From contig NZ_VSDO01000002.1 of NCBI RefSeq assembly GCF_008084145.1, positions 682,001-746,000 of the forward strand: a stretch of DNA of 64,000 nt, in the 5' to 3' direction. Position numbers and translations under genes: made by a program. A model generated the notes under the pieces. The model did no database searches. It was not told where the DNA came from and saw only the letters and a list, made by a program, of their open reading frames with translations. Position 1 is the stretch's first letter. Every line of letters starts with the position of its first letter. Positions 20,001-29,113 of this stretch are shown piece by piece. The DNA comes from Paenibacillus faecis. Its GTDB lineage: Bacteria; Bacillota; Bacilli; Paenibacillales; Paenibacillaceae.

Positions 20001-20444
20001 ATGTATCGCATCCTTGTGATAAACGGCCCGAATCTGAATATGCTGGGAATCCGCGAGCCCGGAATATACGGCTCCGAAAGCCTGAAGGATATCGAGGCCA
20101 GGTTGAACGAACTGGCGGGGAATGAAGATATCGCGCTTTCTTTTTTTCAATCCAATCATGAAGGCGCATTGATCGATCAAATTCATGAGGCGTACGGTTC
20201 CTTCGACGGCATTTTGATTAACCCGGGGGCTCTCACCCATTACAGTTACGCGCTCCGAGACGCGCTGTCCGCGGTTAACCTCCCTGCGGTGGAAGTGCAT
20301 TTATCCAACATCCATACCCGCGAATCCTTTCGCCATCATTCGGTGATCGCTCCGGTAGCGGTGGGACAAATTGCGGGGTTCGGTTCTTACGGATATGAGT
20401 TGGGGCTGGCGGCGCTAAAACGTCACCTGCAGAAGCTTCAATAA
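20001..20444 (+). CDS. aroQ: Type II 3-dehydroquinate dehydratase
   Basis: Shikimate pathway enzyme converting 3-dehydroquinate to 3-dehydroshikimate, 147 residues and normally a dodecamer. The N-terminal signature is [17 protein letters not shown] with the catalytic tyrosine. [16 protein letters not shown] carries the active-site His region, and [15 protein letters not shown] is the substrate-binding loop. The start at 20001 has GGAAGGGTGAG upstream; a longer reading of the frame is unlikely. It is followed by the Xaa-Pro peptidase gene after 64 bases. Confidence 0.96.
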   Translation: MYRILVINGPNLNMLGIREPGIYGSESLKDIEARLNELAGNEDIALSFFQSNHEGALIDQIHEAYGSFDGILINPGALTHYSYALRDALSAVNLPAVEVHLSNIHTRESFRHHSVIAPVAVGQIAGFGSYGYELGLAALKRHLQKLQ

Positions 20445-20508
20445 ATGCGACCTCGTGGCACAGTGAAGCGAAGTTAACAAGGAAGTTAACAAGTAAGGAG
20501 AGTTAAAT

Positions 20509-21582
20509 ATGGGGAATACACGTGTAGAGGGCTTGCGCAAAGTTATGGAGCGGGAGCAGCTCGAGGCATTATGGATTACGAACGCTGTGAACCGCCGCTA
20601 TTTGACGGGATTTACGGGCAGCTCGGGATATGTTCTCGTTACCCGGCAGAAGGCCTTCCTGCTGACGGATTTCCGCTATACGACACAGGCGGCCGAGCAG
20701 GCGCCCGGGTTTGAAATTGTGCAACATGGCCCTTCCGTTGCGGACAGTCTGAAAGAGCTTCTTTCGGGAGAAGGGATTAAAGAGCTCGGTTTTGAGGAAG
20801 CGAGCATGGTATTCTCCACTTACCGTGCGCTGGAACGGGATCTTCACCCGGTGAAGCTTGTACCTGTCGGCGGACTGGTGGAGGAGCTGCGGCTGTACAA
20901 GGATGACGGCGAACTGGAATTAATGAAACAGGCCGCCGATTTGGCCGACCGCACCTACCTGCACATGCTGGAAGTGCTTAAGCCGGGAGTAACGGAATGG
21001 GACATGGCGTTGGAACTGGAGACGTTCATGCGCAAGCACGGCGCTGCCGGAACTTCTTTTGACACCATCGTCGCGTCCGGCGAGCGCTCCGCGCTGCCGC
21101 ACGGTGTGGCCAGCAGCCGTGTGATCCAACGAAACGAATTCGTTACTATGGATTTCGGCGCTTATATGAACGGTTATTGCTCGGATATAACCCGCACGGT
21201 TTTCATCGGAGAGCCTACGCCGAAACACCGGGAGATTTACGATATCGTTCTGGAGGCTCAACTGCATACGCTTGAGTTTCTCCGGCCGGGCATGACAGGC
21301 CGCGAAGCGGACGCCCTCGCCCGCGATATCATTACCCGGTACGGCTACGGAGAGCAGTTTGGCCACAGTACGGGCCATGGTCTCGGTCTGGAGGTTCATG
21401 AGGAGCCTCGCGTCTCCAAACTAAGCGACACCGTTCTGAAACCGGGGATGGTCGTCACGGTCGAGCCGGGAATCTACATCCCTGGTTTCGGCGGGGTGCG
21501 GATTGAAGACGACGTGGTCATTACGGAGAACGGGGCCAAGCGTTTGACGGAATCGACCAAAGAATTTATGATGTTAGGGTAA
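20509..21582 (+). CDS. yqhT: Xaa-Pro aminopeptidase (M24 family)
   Basis: Cytoplasmic metallopeptidase of 357 residues, removing N-terminal residues from X-Pro peptides. The N-terminal creatinase-like domain covers about 1-125. The pita-bread catalytic domain shows the metal ligands in MDFGAYMNGYCSDITRT (two Asp), GHSTGHGLGLEVHEEP (His), TVEPGIYIPG (Glu) and GGVRIEDDVVIT (Glu). AAGGAG is eight bases before the start. It lies between aroQ and efp, as in Bacillus. Prolyl peptidase next to EF-P, which relieves stalling at proline runs, is a conserved pairing. Confidence 0.95.
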   Translation: MGNTRVEGLRKVMEREQLEALWITNAVNRRYLTGFTGSSGYVLVTRQKAFLLTDFRYTTQAAEQAPGFEIVQHGPSVADSLKELLSGEGIKELGFEEASMVFSTYRALERDLHPVKLVPVGGLVEELRLYKDDGELELMKQAADLADRTYLHMLEVLKPGVTEWDMALELETFMRKHGAAGTSFDTIVASGERSALPHGVASSRVIQRNEFVTMDFGAYMNGYCSDITRTVFIGEPTPKHREIYDIVLEAQLHTLEFLRPGMTGREADALARDIITRYGYGEQFGHSTGHGLGLEVHEEPRVSKLSDTVLKPGMVVTVEPGIYIPGFGGVRIEDDVVITENGAKRLTESTKEFMMLG

Positions 21583-21660
21583 TTCGTCGAACGGCGGGTT
21601 TTGCACGGGGTAATTTTTAATTAACAATAAATAGTTTAACCCACTTGAGGAGGTTCTTTT

Positions 21661-22218
21661 GTGATTTCAGTAAACGATTTTAAGACAGGCTTGACCGTCG
21701 AAGTGGACGGAGATATTTTTACGGTGCTGGATTTCCAGCATGTTAAACCGGGGAAAGGCGCGGCTTTCGTCCGCTCCAAATTGAAAAACCTCCGCAACGG
21801 GAACACGGTGGAGAAGACGTTCCGCGCCGGTGAAACGATCGGCCGGGCGATGATCGAGAACCGCGACGTTCAATATCTGTATGCGAGCGGCCAGGATCAC
21901 GTGTTTATGGACAATGAAACTTACGATCAATTCAGCTTGTCCGAGGACCAATTGAAATGGGAGCTTAATTTCCTGAAAGAAAATATGAACGTAAAAATCG
22001 TCAGCTACCAAGGCGAAATTCTTGGCATTAACCTGCCGAACAGCGTTGAGCTTCGCGTCGTGGAAACCGAGCCGGGGATCAAAGGCAACACGGCAACGGG
22101 CGCCACAAAGAACGCCAAGGTCGAAACCGGCCTTAACGTACAAGTCCCCTTGTTTATCAATGAAGACGATATTTTGCTGATCGATACCCGCGAAGGCAAA
22201 TACATCTCCCGGGCCTAA
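21661..22218 (+). CDS. efp: Translation elongation factor P
   Basis: Protein of 185 residues with three beta-barrel domains, which binds the ribosome E site to relieve stalling at consecutive prolines. The modification loop [15 protein letters not shown] near residues 29-43 carries the lysine that is modified or acts directly. The C-terminal signature [20 protein letters not shown] is intact. It starts at GTG 21661 with GAGGAGG upstream. A terminator follows, ending the unit. Confidence 0.97.
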   Translation: MISVNDFKTGLTVEVDGDIFTVLDFQHVKPGKGAAFVRSKLKNLRNGNTVEKTFRAGETIGRAMIENRDVQYLYASGQDHVFMDNETYDQFSLSEDQLKWELNFLKENMNVKIVSYQGEILGINLPNSVELRVVETEPGIKGNTATGATKNAKVETGLNVQVPLFINEDDILLIDTREGKYISRA

Positions 22219-22248
22219 GACTACAGCGCATTTGGGTTTTAACGATAT

Positions 22249-22280
22249 CCTCCACCCATACACGGGTGGAGGAATTTTTA
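22249..22280 (+). terminator. Rho-independent terminator of efp
   Basis: Perfect stem CCTCCACCC / GGGTGGAGG with loop ATACAC, followed by AATTTTTA. Confidence 0.93.
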
Positions 22281-22343
22281 TAAGTAAACATTTTTAAGGG
22301 AAGCGCGTCGGCAGATGTTTTTCTTTGAATGTCGGCAAAAGCA

Positions 22344-22371
22344 TTGACTTCCTTCCGGTCTTTCGTATTAT
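22344..22371 (+). promoter_or_regulatory. Promoter of lysC
   Basis: TTGACT at 22344-22349, a 16-base spacer, and TATTAT at 22366-22371. The roughly 85-base leader to the start shows no lysine riboswitch elements. Confidence 0.6.
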
Positions 22372-22464
22372 ACTGGTTTAAAGCGTTAGTGATAGAAAAA
22401 TGGCAATAGTACTTCCACAGGCAAACTTGTTGGATAGGATTGCGTACATTAGGGAGGGTCCGAC

Positions 22465-23718
22465 TTGGCTTTATATGTAATGAAATTCGGAGGCAGCTCC
22501 GTGGGGGATACGGAGCGCATGCAGCGCGTAGCCCGGCGCGTCGTGGAGAAACAGGATGAAGGACACCGGGTTATGGTTGTCGTTTCCGCCATGGGCGATA
22601 CGACCGACGATCTGATCGATCAGGCGAAGCTGCTGGGCAGCGAACTGCCGGCTCGCGAGATGGATATGCTGATGACGACCGGGGAGCAAATTTCCATCGC
22701 CCTGCTATCGATTGCGATACAACAGCTGGGAAGAAAAGCGATTTCCTTCACCGGTTGGCAAGCCGGGTTCCGGACGGAAGCCGTACACGGCAAGGCCCGG
22801 ATCACGGGGATCCATCCCGAGCGCGTGACACAGGCTCTGGAGGAAGGATATATCGTCGTCGTAGCCGGCTTCCAAGGCATGACGGAGGACGGCGAGATTA
22901 CCACGTTCGGGCGCGGGGGCTCGGATACGACGGCCGTAGCGCTGGCCGCCGCCACTTCCGCCGATGTCTGCGAAATCTATACGGACGTGGATGGCGTGTA
23001 TTCGACCGATCCGCGGATCGTCAAGAACGCTCGCAAGCTGGAGGAAATTTCTTATGACGAAATGCTGGAGCTGGCGAATTTGGGAGCGGCCGTATTGCAT
23101 CCGCGCGCGGTGGAATATGCGAAGCATAATCAGGTTCGCCTCGTCGTCCGGTCCAGCTTTAACCATAATGAAGGCACAGTTGTCAAGGAGGATGTCAAGA
23201 TGGAGCAAGGTGTAGTAGTCAGCGGAATCGCTTATGACAAAAATGTGGCACGCATCAGTATTTTGGGCGTTTCCCATGTACCGGGCGTACTGGCGAAAGT
23301 GTTCGGTTCGCTGGCGGAAGCCAAAATCGACGTAGATATCATCGTTCAGAGCGGCGTTCAGGACGGGAAAGCGGACTTCAGCTTTACGGTCGCTCTTTCC
23401 GACCGGGAGAAAGCCCTTGGCGTCCTGGAAGGGATTCGGAGCGAGCTTCCCTACGAGGAGGTGACTTCGGAAGTCGATCTCGTAAAAGTATCGATCGTCG
23501 GGGCGGGTATGGTCAGCCATCCGGGCGTCGCCGCCAAAATGTTTGACGTCATCTCCAAAGAAGGCGTGAACATCAAAATGGTCAGCACTTCGGAAATCAA
23601 AGTCTCTTGTGTGATCGAAGCGGGCAAGCTGAACGAAGTCGTCAAGGCGCTTCACACCGCATACGGGCTTGATACGGACAGCCAGGTTTTTGTGGGCGGG
23701 CCGAAAGACCGCCGTTAA
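22465..23718 (+). CDS. lysC: Aspartate kinase (alpha subunit, with nested beta subunit)
   Basis: Phosphorylates aspartate at the head of lysine, threonine, methionine and diaminopimelate synthesis. Of 417 residues, the kinase domain opens with MKFGGSSVGD and carries TFGRGGSDTTAVALA, with two ACT domains after about residue 260 for feedback control. The start is TTG 22465 with AGGGAGGG upstream. An internal ATG at codon 246 with a strong ribosome binding site would make a separate C-terminal ACT subunit, the arrangement of B. subtilis aspartokinase II (lysine-sensitive). No lysine riboswitch is visible upstream. Confidence 0.95.
   Translation: MALYVMKFGGSSVGDTERMQRVARRVVEKQDEGHRVMVVVSAMGDTTDDLIDQAKLLGSELPAREMDMLMTTGEQISIALLSIAIQQLGRKAISFTGWQAGFRTEAVHGKARITGIHPERVTQALEEGYIVVVAGFQGMTEDGEITTFGRGGSDTTAVALAAATSADVCEIYTDVDGVYSTDPRIVKNARKLEEISYDEMLELANLGAAVLHPRAVEYAKHNQVRLVVRSSFNHNEGTVVKEDVKMEQGVVVSGIAYDKNVARISILGVSHVPGVLAKVFGSLAEAKIDVDIIVQSGVQDGKADFSFTVALSDREKALGVLEGIRSELPYEEVTSEVDLVKVSIVGAGMVSHPGVAAKMFDVISKEGVNIKMVSTSEIKVSCVIEAGKLNEVVKALHTAYGLDTDSQVFVGGPKDRR
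23185..23202 (+). promoter_or_regulatory. Internal ribosome binding site and start for LysC beta subunit
   Basis: AAGGAGG at 23185-23191 lies eight bases before an in-frame ATG at 23200-23202 (codon 246), opening MEQGVVVSGIAYD. The product, about 172 residues, would be the two ACT domains alone. B. subtilis aspartokinase II is known to make its beta subunit from an internal in-frame start in the same place. Confidence 0.75.
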
Positions 23719-23793
23719 GCTTTCAAGAAGCAGTGAGAATACTTTTAAGTCAGGGTCGCCCTATTAAAGGCGATCCTCTTTTCGATAGGTTTT

Positions 23794-23828
23794 GAACCGT
23801 CCAGCAATTTGGGCGGTTCTTTTTTTTC
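23794..23828 (+). terminator. Rho-independent terminator downstream of lysC
   Basis: GAACCGTCC pairs with GGGCGGTTC (one G-U) and is followed by a run of eight T. Confidence 0.88.
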
Positions 23829-23887
23829 TAAAATGACCGGCTTCCGCATATCGATAAATGAGCACATTGGACAAGAAGGAGGACCTT

Positions 23888-24154
23888 ATGCTTGATAAAT
23901 TTGTTACGGGAATGGCGACGCTGCGGATTATATCCGGAACGATTGAAATTTTGGCGGCGTTGTTGATGCTGAAGCTGGGAAGGGTCGATAAAGCGCTGGC
24001 CGTTAACTCGGCGCTCGCCTTTGTGGGGCCGATGATTCTGATCGTGACCACGTCCATCGGGCTGGCCGGCATGGCGGATAAACTCTCCTGGGGGAAAATG
24101 CTTTGGATCGGCTGCGGGGTTACGTGTCTCTTAATCGGCATTTTGAAGAAATGA
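23888..24154 (+). CDS. yqhV: DUF2619 membrane protein YqhV
   Basis: Protein of 88 residues with three hydrophobic helices, matching YqhV (DUF2619), which precedes the spoIIIA operon in Bacillus. AAGGAGG at 23875-23881 is six bases before the ATG at 23888, so the longer in-frame start is rejected. Its placement between lysC and spoIIIAA fits the family, but no function is established. Confidence 0.85.
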   Translation: MLDKFVTGMATLRIISGTIEILAALLMLKLGRVDKALAVNSALAFVGPMILIVTTSIGLAGMADKLSWGKMLWIGCGVTCLLIGILKK

Positions 24155-24197
24155 TAGATTTCCCGTCATAAAGACGGAGTACAGGCATAAATATGAG

Positions 24198-24225
24198 ATA
24201 TACCACGAGGGAAAAGACATGCATT
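24198..24225 (+). promoter_or_regulatory. Candidate sigma-E promoter of the spoIIIA operon
   Basis: ATATA at 24198-24202, a 15-base spacer and CATGCATT at 24218-24225 (six of eight against CATACAMT). The spoIIIA operon is sigma-E dependent in B. subtilis; the match here is moderate. Confidence 0.35.
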
Positions 24226-24260
24226 ACCCATATTAGCAAGAAAGATTTGGGGGTACGCCT

Positions 24261-25259
24261 ATGGATCATAGCCAGAGCTGGCTAAACGTATTTCCCGACC
24301 ACCTCCGCTCCCTGTTGGCCAAGCTTCCGCCCGCCCTATTCGCGGCGCTTGAAGAGGTGCGGATCCGGGAGGGGCGTCCGCTTGAAGTGAATGCCGGCGG
24401 GCACTACTACTTTTTGACTCCCGAAGGAGGTTTGACCCGTCAGCCGGCGGAGGCCTATATCCCCGGAAAGCCGGAGGGGAACCGTCTGCTCGATCTCATC
24501 ACGAACCACTCGCTTTATACGATGGAGGAGGAGCTGCGCAAAGGCTTTATTACGATCGCCGGCGGACACCGGATCGGACTGGCCGGGAGAACCGTATTGA
24601 GCGGAGGAAAGGTGGAGCATCTGCGTGATATCAGCGGCTTTAACGTGCGGATTGCCAGAGAGATTCGCGGAATCGCCGACAGCTTGCTTCCGCATCTGCT
24701 GGATTTCAAACAGCACAGCATTCTGCACACGCTGATTTTGTCTCCGCCCCAGCAGGGAAAAACGACGTTGATCCGAGATTTGGCCCGTCAAATCAGCGCG
24801 GGTACCTGGAGACACCCGGAAGCGAAATGGCCCGGATTGAAAGTCGCCGTCATTGACGAAAGATCGGAGATCGCGGGCAGCAAGCGCGGAGTGCCCAGCT
24901 TCGATATCGGGCCGCGCACGGATGTGATGGACGGGTGCCCGAAAGCAGAAGGCATCATGATGATGATCCGCTCGATGTCTCCGGATGTGCTGATCGTCGA
25001 CGAGATCGGGAGGCCGGAGGATGCGGAAGCGCTGGCCGAAGCGCTTCATGCCGGGGTGCGCGTCATCGCCACGGCGCATGGTTCCGGCGTGGAGGATATG
25101 CCTTCCCGCCCGGCGTTGTCCAAGCTCTCGGAAACCTCTTTCTTTCAAGTGTACGCCGTGCTGAACCGGACGGAGAAAGGCACCTCTTTCCGGCTATGGG
25201 ACGGGAAGCGGAGAAGGGTACAGGAAGCCGGCTGGAAGGGCAGGGACGAGCATGCTTAA
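24261..25259 (+). CDS. spoIIIAA: Stage III sporulation protein AA (ATPase)
   Basis: Secretion-type ATPase of 332 residues that powers the mother-cell side of the SpoIIIA-SpoIIQ channel between mother cell and forespore. Walker A is the variant PPQQGKTTLIRDLA, and Walker B-like VLIVDEIGRPEDAEAL follows, with ATAHGSGVEDM downstream. It is the first gene of the complete spoIIIAA-AH operon. Its 3' end overlaps spoIIIAB by eight bases. A weak sigma-E-like element lies upstream. Confidence 0.96.
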   Translation: MDHSQSWLNVFPDHLRSLLAKLPPALFAALEEVRIREGRPLEVNAGGHYYFLTPEGGLTRQPAEAYIPGKPEGNRLLDLITNHSLYTMEEELRKGFITIAGGHRIGLAGRTVLSGGKVEHLRDISGFNVRIAREIRGIADSLLPHLLDFKQHSILHTLILSPPQQGKTTLIRDLARQISAGTWRHPEAKWPGLKVAVIDERSEIAGSKRGVPSFDIGPRTDVMDGCPKAEGIMMMIRSMSPDVLIVDEIGRPEDAEALAEALHAGVRVIATAHGSGVEDMPSRPALSKLSETSFFQVYAVLNRTEKGTSFRLWDGKRRRVQEAGWKGRDEHA

Positions 25260-25770
25260 GATGCTTGGGGCGGTTCTGATCATCACGGCGGCGACGCTGG
25301 CCGGTTGGATTCAGGCCAAGCAGTACGCCAGCCGGCCGAACCAGATTCGCAAGCTGATCCTGGCGCTAAGGCGGCTGCAGACGGAAATCATGTACGGCTT
25401 TACGCCGCTCCCGGATGCGCTGGAGCGCATCGGCGGACAGAGCGGGGAGCCGATCCGTTCGATCTTTCGGAGCGCGGCGGAGTCGATGAAGCCGGGCGGC
25501 AACCGGACGGCCCAGGAAAGTCTGCATGCGGCAGTGGAATCGGGCTGGAAGCACACCGCCATGAAGGCCGCCGAGAAGGACGTGCTGCTCCAGCTGAGCT
25601 ATACCCTGGGGACAAGCGACCGGAACGACCAGCTTGGTCACCTCGAGACCGCCGTACGCCAATTGGAGAGCGAGGAAGCCGTGGCGCGGGAGGATCAGGC
25701 CCGATATGAAAAAATGTTCAAGAGCCTGGGATTGCTGTGCGGAGCGTTCATCGTCATTTTATTCTATTGA
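25252..25770 (+). CDS. spoIIIAB: Stage III sporulation protein AB
   Basis: Protein of 172 residues resembling the GspF-type platform protein of secretion systems. An N-terminal membrane helix (about 3-20) leads into a helical cytoplasmic-type domain containing LRRLQTEIMYGFTPLPDAL, and a C-terminal helix closes the protein. It overlaps spoIIIAA by eight bases, indicating translational coupling. It acts in the mother-cell membrane during engulfment. Confidence 0.93.
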   Translation: MLKMLGAVLIITAATLAGWIQAKQYASRPNQIRKLILALRRLQTEIMYGFTPLPDALERIGGQSGEPIRSIFRSAAESMKPGGNRTAQESLHAAVESGWKHTAMKAAEKDVLLQLSYTLGTSDRNDQLGHLETAVRQLESEEAVAREDQARYEKMFKSLGLLCGAFIVILFY

Positions 25771-25830
25771 ATCCCTTACCCCTCCCTACTCCTGTTTCGC
25801 CTGTGAATACGATAGCGAGGTGCCAAGTCA

Positions 25831-26034
25831 ATGAACATAGAAGTGAACGCCATATTTCAAATCGCGGGCATCGGGATCATCATCGCCATGATCCACACGG
25901 TGTTGAAGCAGATGGGCAAGGAAGACATGGCCCACTGGGTGACGCTGATCGGCTTCGTCGTCGTGCTGTTTATGGTGATCCGGCTGCTGGACAGTTTGTT
26001 TCAGGAAATCAAATCGATTTTTCTCTTCCAGTAG
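25831..26034 (+). CDS. spoIIIAC: Stage III sporulation protein AC
   Basis: Membrane protein of 67 residues with two hydrophobic helices (IAGIGIIIAMIHTVLKQMG, then VTLIGFVVVLFMVIRLL). It is part of the SpoIIIA channel in the mother-cell membrane. GAGGTG precedes the start. It is followed immediately by spoIIIAD. Confidence 0.93.
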   Translation: MNIEVNAIFQIAGIGIIIAMIHTVLKQMGKEDMAHWVTLIGFVVVLFMVIRLLDSLFQEIKSIFLFQ

Positions 26035-26046
26035 GTGATCCTTAAC

Positions 26047-26436
26047 GTGGAAATCATTCAAGTTGTAGGCCTCGGACTCGTGGCGACGATATTGATCCTG
26101 GTCATTAAGGAGCAAAAACCGCTATTCGCCTTTTTAATCGCCGCAAGTACCGGTATATATATCTTTTTGTTCCTGATCGGCAAGATCGGCGGGATTATCG
26201 AAGTCCTGGAAGATCTGGCCGAGTCGTCCGGCGTACAGATGATCTATTTAAAAACGATTTTGAAAATTATCGGGATCGCCTACATCGCCGAATTCGGAGC
26301 GCAGATTGTCAGGGACGCGGGGCAGGAAAGCATCGCTTCCAAAATCGAGCTGGCGGGAAAAGTGATGATCATGGTCCTGGCGATCCCGATCATTACGATC
26401 ATTATCGAGACCGTCATGAAATTGCTGCCGGCATGA
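26047..26436 (+). CDS. spoIIIAD: Stage III sporulation protein AD
   Basis: Membrane protein of 129 residues with four hydrophobic helices and the family start VEIIQVVGLGLVATIL. GTG 26047 is preferred because AGGTGAT (26033-26039) lies seven bases before it; the in-frame GTG at 26035 directly follows the spoIIIAC stop without a usable ribosome binding site. It is a component of the SpoIIIA complex. Its stop overlaps an ATG in the spoIIIAE frame. Confidence 0.92.
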   Translation: MEIIQVVGLGLVATILILVIKEQKPLFAFLIAASTGIYIFLFLIGKIGGIIEVLEDLAESSGVQMIYLKTILKIIGIAYIAEFGAQIVRDAGQESIASKIELAGKVMIMVLAIPIITIIIETVMKLLPA

Positions 26437-26453
26437 GCAAAGGTGGGACAAGA

Positions 26454-27653
26454 ATGAGAGCGCGGCACACCGATTGGCGGCTTAAAACTCTGTTTCTGAT
26501 TGTTTTCGGGCTGATGCTTCTCAAGGTTCCCCTCCCCGTCCTGGCTGCGGAAGAAGGTCCCGCCGGAGACTGGGTACAGCGGCAGGCGGAAGAGCTGCCG
26601 ACGGATCAGGTGGAAACCTACTGGCAGAGCTTGATGAAGGAGTACGGCGGCTTTTTTCCGGACGGGCACATGCCCTCTTTCATGGATTTGCTGTTCTCCA
26701 AAGATCGGGATTTCTCCTTTAAATCGGCTTTGACGGGACTGCTCAAGTACATGTGGCACGAGGTGCTGTATAACGGCCACATTCTCGTTACAATCGTGCT
26801 GCTGGCGGTGTTCAGTATGATTCTGGAAACGCTGCAGACCGCTTTCGAACGGAATCAGGTGAGCAAGGTGGCCTATTCCATCTGTTACATGGTGATACTC
26901 GTGCTTGCCATCAACAGTTTTCATGTGGCTGTCACTTATGCGACGGAGGCCATCAACGGGATGATCGACTTTATGATGGCCATGGTTCCGCTATTGTTTA
27001 CGCTGCTCGCTTCGATGGGAAACGTCGTCACCGTTTCGGTTACCCATCCGCTGGTCGTGTTCATGGTTCACGCCGTCGGGACGATGGTTCACACGCTCGT
27101 CTACCCGCTTCTGTTCTTTTCGGCGGTCCTGCACATCGTCAGCTCCTTGTCGGAGAAATACAAGCTGACCCAACTGGCCAATCTGCTCCGGACCGTAGGC
27201 ATGGCGATCCTTGGCGTGCTGCTTACCGTGTTTCTGGGCGTCATCTCCGTAAAAGGCGTCACCGGATCGGTCGCCGACGGGGTGACCCTGCGGACGGCCA
27301 AGTATCTGACGGGCAATTTCGTACCGGTCGTAGGCAAAGTATTCGCGGACGCTACCGATACGGTGATATCGGCCTCACTGCTCGTTAAAAATTCCATCGG
27401 TCTCGTCGGAGTGATCATCCTGCTGTTTCTCTGCGCTTTTCCGGCGATCAAGATTTTGACACTGGCGCTGATCTTCAATTTATCCGCCGCGGTGATGCAG
27501 CCGCTTGGGGACTCGCCGATTACCGCCTGTCTGGAAACGATCGGGAAATCAATGCTGTATGTGTTTGCGGCGCTGGCCGCCGTCGGAATGATGTTCTTTC
27601 TGGCGATCACAATTATGCTGATGGCCGGGAACGTTACGGTCATGATGCGATAA
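26454..27653 (+). CDS. spoIIIAE: Stage III sporulation protein AE
   Basis: Polytopic protein of 399 residues, the length of the B. subtilis protein. A signal peptide ends near PVLAAEEG; about seven membrane helices follow from residue 110. The start at 26454 has AGGTGGG upstream, while the in-frame ATG at 26433 overlaps the spoIIIAD stop. It is thought to form part of the channel base with AF and is essential for sigma-G activation in the forespore. Confidence 0.94.
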   Translation: MRARHTDWRLKTLFLIVFGLMLLKVPLPVLAAEEGPAGDWVQRQAEELPTDQVETYWQSLMKEYGGFFPDGHMPSFMDLLFSKDRDFSFKSALTGLLKYMWHEVLYNGHILVTIVLLAVFSMILETLQTAFERNQVSKVAYSICYMVILVLAINSFHVAVTYATEAINGMIDFMMAMVPLLFTLLASMGNVVTVSVTHPLVVFMVHAVGTMVHTLVYPLLFFSAVLHIVSSLSEKYKLTQLANLLRTVGMAILGVLLTVFLGVISVKGVTGSVADGVTLRTAKYLTGNFVPVVGKVFADATDTVISASLLVKNSIGLVGVIILLFLCAFPAIKILTLALIFNLSAAVMQPLGDSPITACLETIGKSMLYVFAALAAVGMMFFLAITIMLMAGNVTVMMR

Positions 27654-27681
27654 CGAATCGCCGGGTCAAGGGGGAGTTGAC

Positions 27682-28422
27682 ATGACGTTTATTGGGGAGT
27701 GGCTGAAGGAAATTATCCTGGTCGTTCTGATCGCCGTGTTTATCGAATTGCTCCTGCCGAACCGGGCGATGGAACGCTATGTGAAATTCGTGGTCAGCCT
27801 GCTCATCTTGTTGACTCTGCTGTCTCCGCTCATGCGCCTCTTTTCCACCGATGCTTCCGAAAAAATAGAATCGGCCTTCATGGATAATTGGGGCGGTTTG
27901 GAGGAGAGGGGAGCTCAAACGGCGACAGACTCCATATTGGCGCAGGGAGAACTGCTCAGGAAGCGGCGGGAAGCGGAAGCGCTACAGTGGGCGGGCGAGG
28001 AAGCGGCCCGGCAGATGAAGCGGCAGATTGAGCAGGAAACCGGCACTTCGGTGGAACGGGTGGTCGTTAACATCCGCGAAGGGAAGCCTTCCTCGGAAGG
28101 AAAGCCGGTTGGCGAGGCGGAAGGGCCTGTGATCCAAACCGTACAGGTGGTCATGAGAACGGGAGAAACGCCGGCCGTGGAGGCGGGACAAAAGAAACGG
28201 ATTGCAGTGGAGCCGGTGGAAAAAGTCCGGGTGGACGACGTGGAGGTTTCCGCGAAGGCCGGTCCCGAGGAAGAGAGCGACGGCCGTGCAAGCGAGGTTA
28301 TGGCCGATACCGAGGAGGTTAACCCCGACGTAACCAAGCGGATTGAAGCGCTGCTGCTTCGGGAGTGGGGGGTTCCGCGCGAATCGGTCACGGTTCGGAA
28401 AGGCGAGCAAGTATCTAGTTAG
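27682..28422 (+). CDS. spoIIIAF: Stage III sporulation protein AF
   Basis: Protein of 246 residues, longer than the roughly 206 of B. subtilis. Two N-terminal membrane helices (EIILVVLIAVFIELLLP and KFVVSLLILLTLLSPL) precede an extracytoplasmic domain with the ring-building-like fold. An acidic, low-complexity insertion in the middle (about 130-215) explains the extra length. The C-terminal RIEALLLREWGVPRESVTVR matches the family end. GGGGGAG precedes the start. Confidence 0.91.
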   Translation: MTFIGEWLKEIILVVLIAVFIELLLPNRAMERYVKFVVSLLILLTLLSPLMRLFSTDASEKIESAFMDNWGGLEERGAQTATDSILAQGELLRKRREAEALQWAGEEAARQMKRQIEQETGTSVERVVVNIREGKPSSEGKPVGEAEGPVIQTVQVVMRTGETPAVEAGQKKRIAVEPVEKVRVDDVEVSAKAGPEEESDGRASEVMADTEEVNPDVTKRIEALLLREWGVPRESVTVRKGEQVSS

Positions 28423-28435
28423 GGAGGTGAGTCGG

Positions 28436-29083
28436 ATGCCGGGATGGTTGAAAAAACTGGAGCAGTGGATCGGCCAAGGGGGTGGAGAAAAAAAGAAAAT
28501 CCAGACCTTCCGGTTGCTGTTGATCGTCGGTTTGGTGGGGGTGGCGATCATGCTGTTCAATTCTTTTGTCAACGTCAAGCGGGTGGAGCCCGGCGGAGAG
28601 GGGAGGGAGCCTCCGGTCATGCAGGGGGTGACGACCTCGGACGATGGCTTGATCTCCGGGGAGAATGACGGCCCCTTTGCCCGGATCGAGCAATCGCTGG
28701 AGAACAAAACGAAGGAAATCCTGGAAAAAATCGTGGGTGTAGGTGCGGTGGACGTCCTGGTAACGATCGATTCCACGGAGGAAACCATTGTACAGCGCAA
28801 CATGAAGGATACGCAGGAACTGACCGAAGAGACCGATGCCGACGGAGGGAAACGGAGTATCACCCAGTATTCGCGCGACGGGCAAATTGTGACTTATGAA
28901 GCGTCGGGGAAGGAACAGCCGATCATTACGAAAAAAATCAAGCCGAAGGTCCGCGGCGTGCTGATCGTCGCCAGAGGGGCCGAAAACAAAACGGTCAAGG
29001 GATTGATTGTCGATGCGGTGGAGAAGGGACTGAATGTTCCGGCTTACCGGATTTCGGTGGTACCGCGGAAGCAATCGCAATAA
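28436..29083 (+). CDS. spoIIIAG: Stage III sporulation protein AG
   Basis: Ring-forming component of the SpoIIIA-SpoIIQ channel in the intermembrane space, 215 residues. One N-terminal helix (about 22-40) anchors it. The ring-building domain includes KTKEILEKIVGVGAVDVLVT and KPKVRGVLIVARGA, separated by a beta insertion typical of SpoIIIAG. AGGGAGGTGA lies just upstream of the start at 28436. Confidence 0.94.
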   Translation: MPGWLKKLEQWIGQGGGEKKKIQTFRLLLIVGLVGVAIMLFNSFVNVKRVEPGGEGREPPVMQGVTTSDDGLISGENDGPFARIEQSLENKTKEILEKIVGVGAVDVLVTIDSTEETIVQRNMKDTQELTEETDADGGKRSITQYSRDGQIVTYEASGKEQPIITKKIKPKVRGVLIVARGAENKTVKGLIVDAVEKGLNVPAYRISVVPRKQSQ

Positions 29084-29113
29084 AAACAATTTAGATTTAG
29101 GAGGAATTTAGCA

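Noticed and set aside
22281..22464. Possible lysine riboswitch before lysC
   Set aside because: The transcript leader from the apparent promoter is only about 85 bases and has no L-box conserved elements or terminator.
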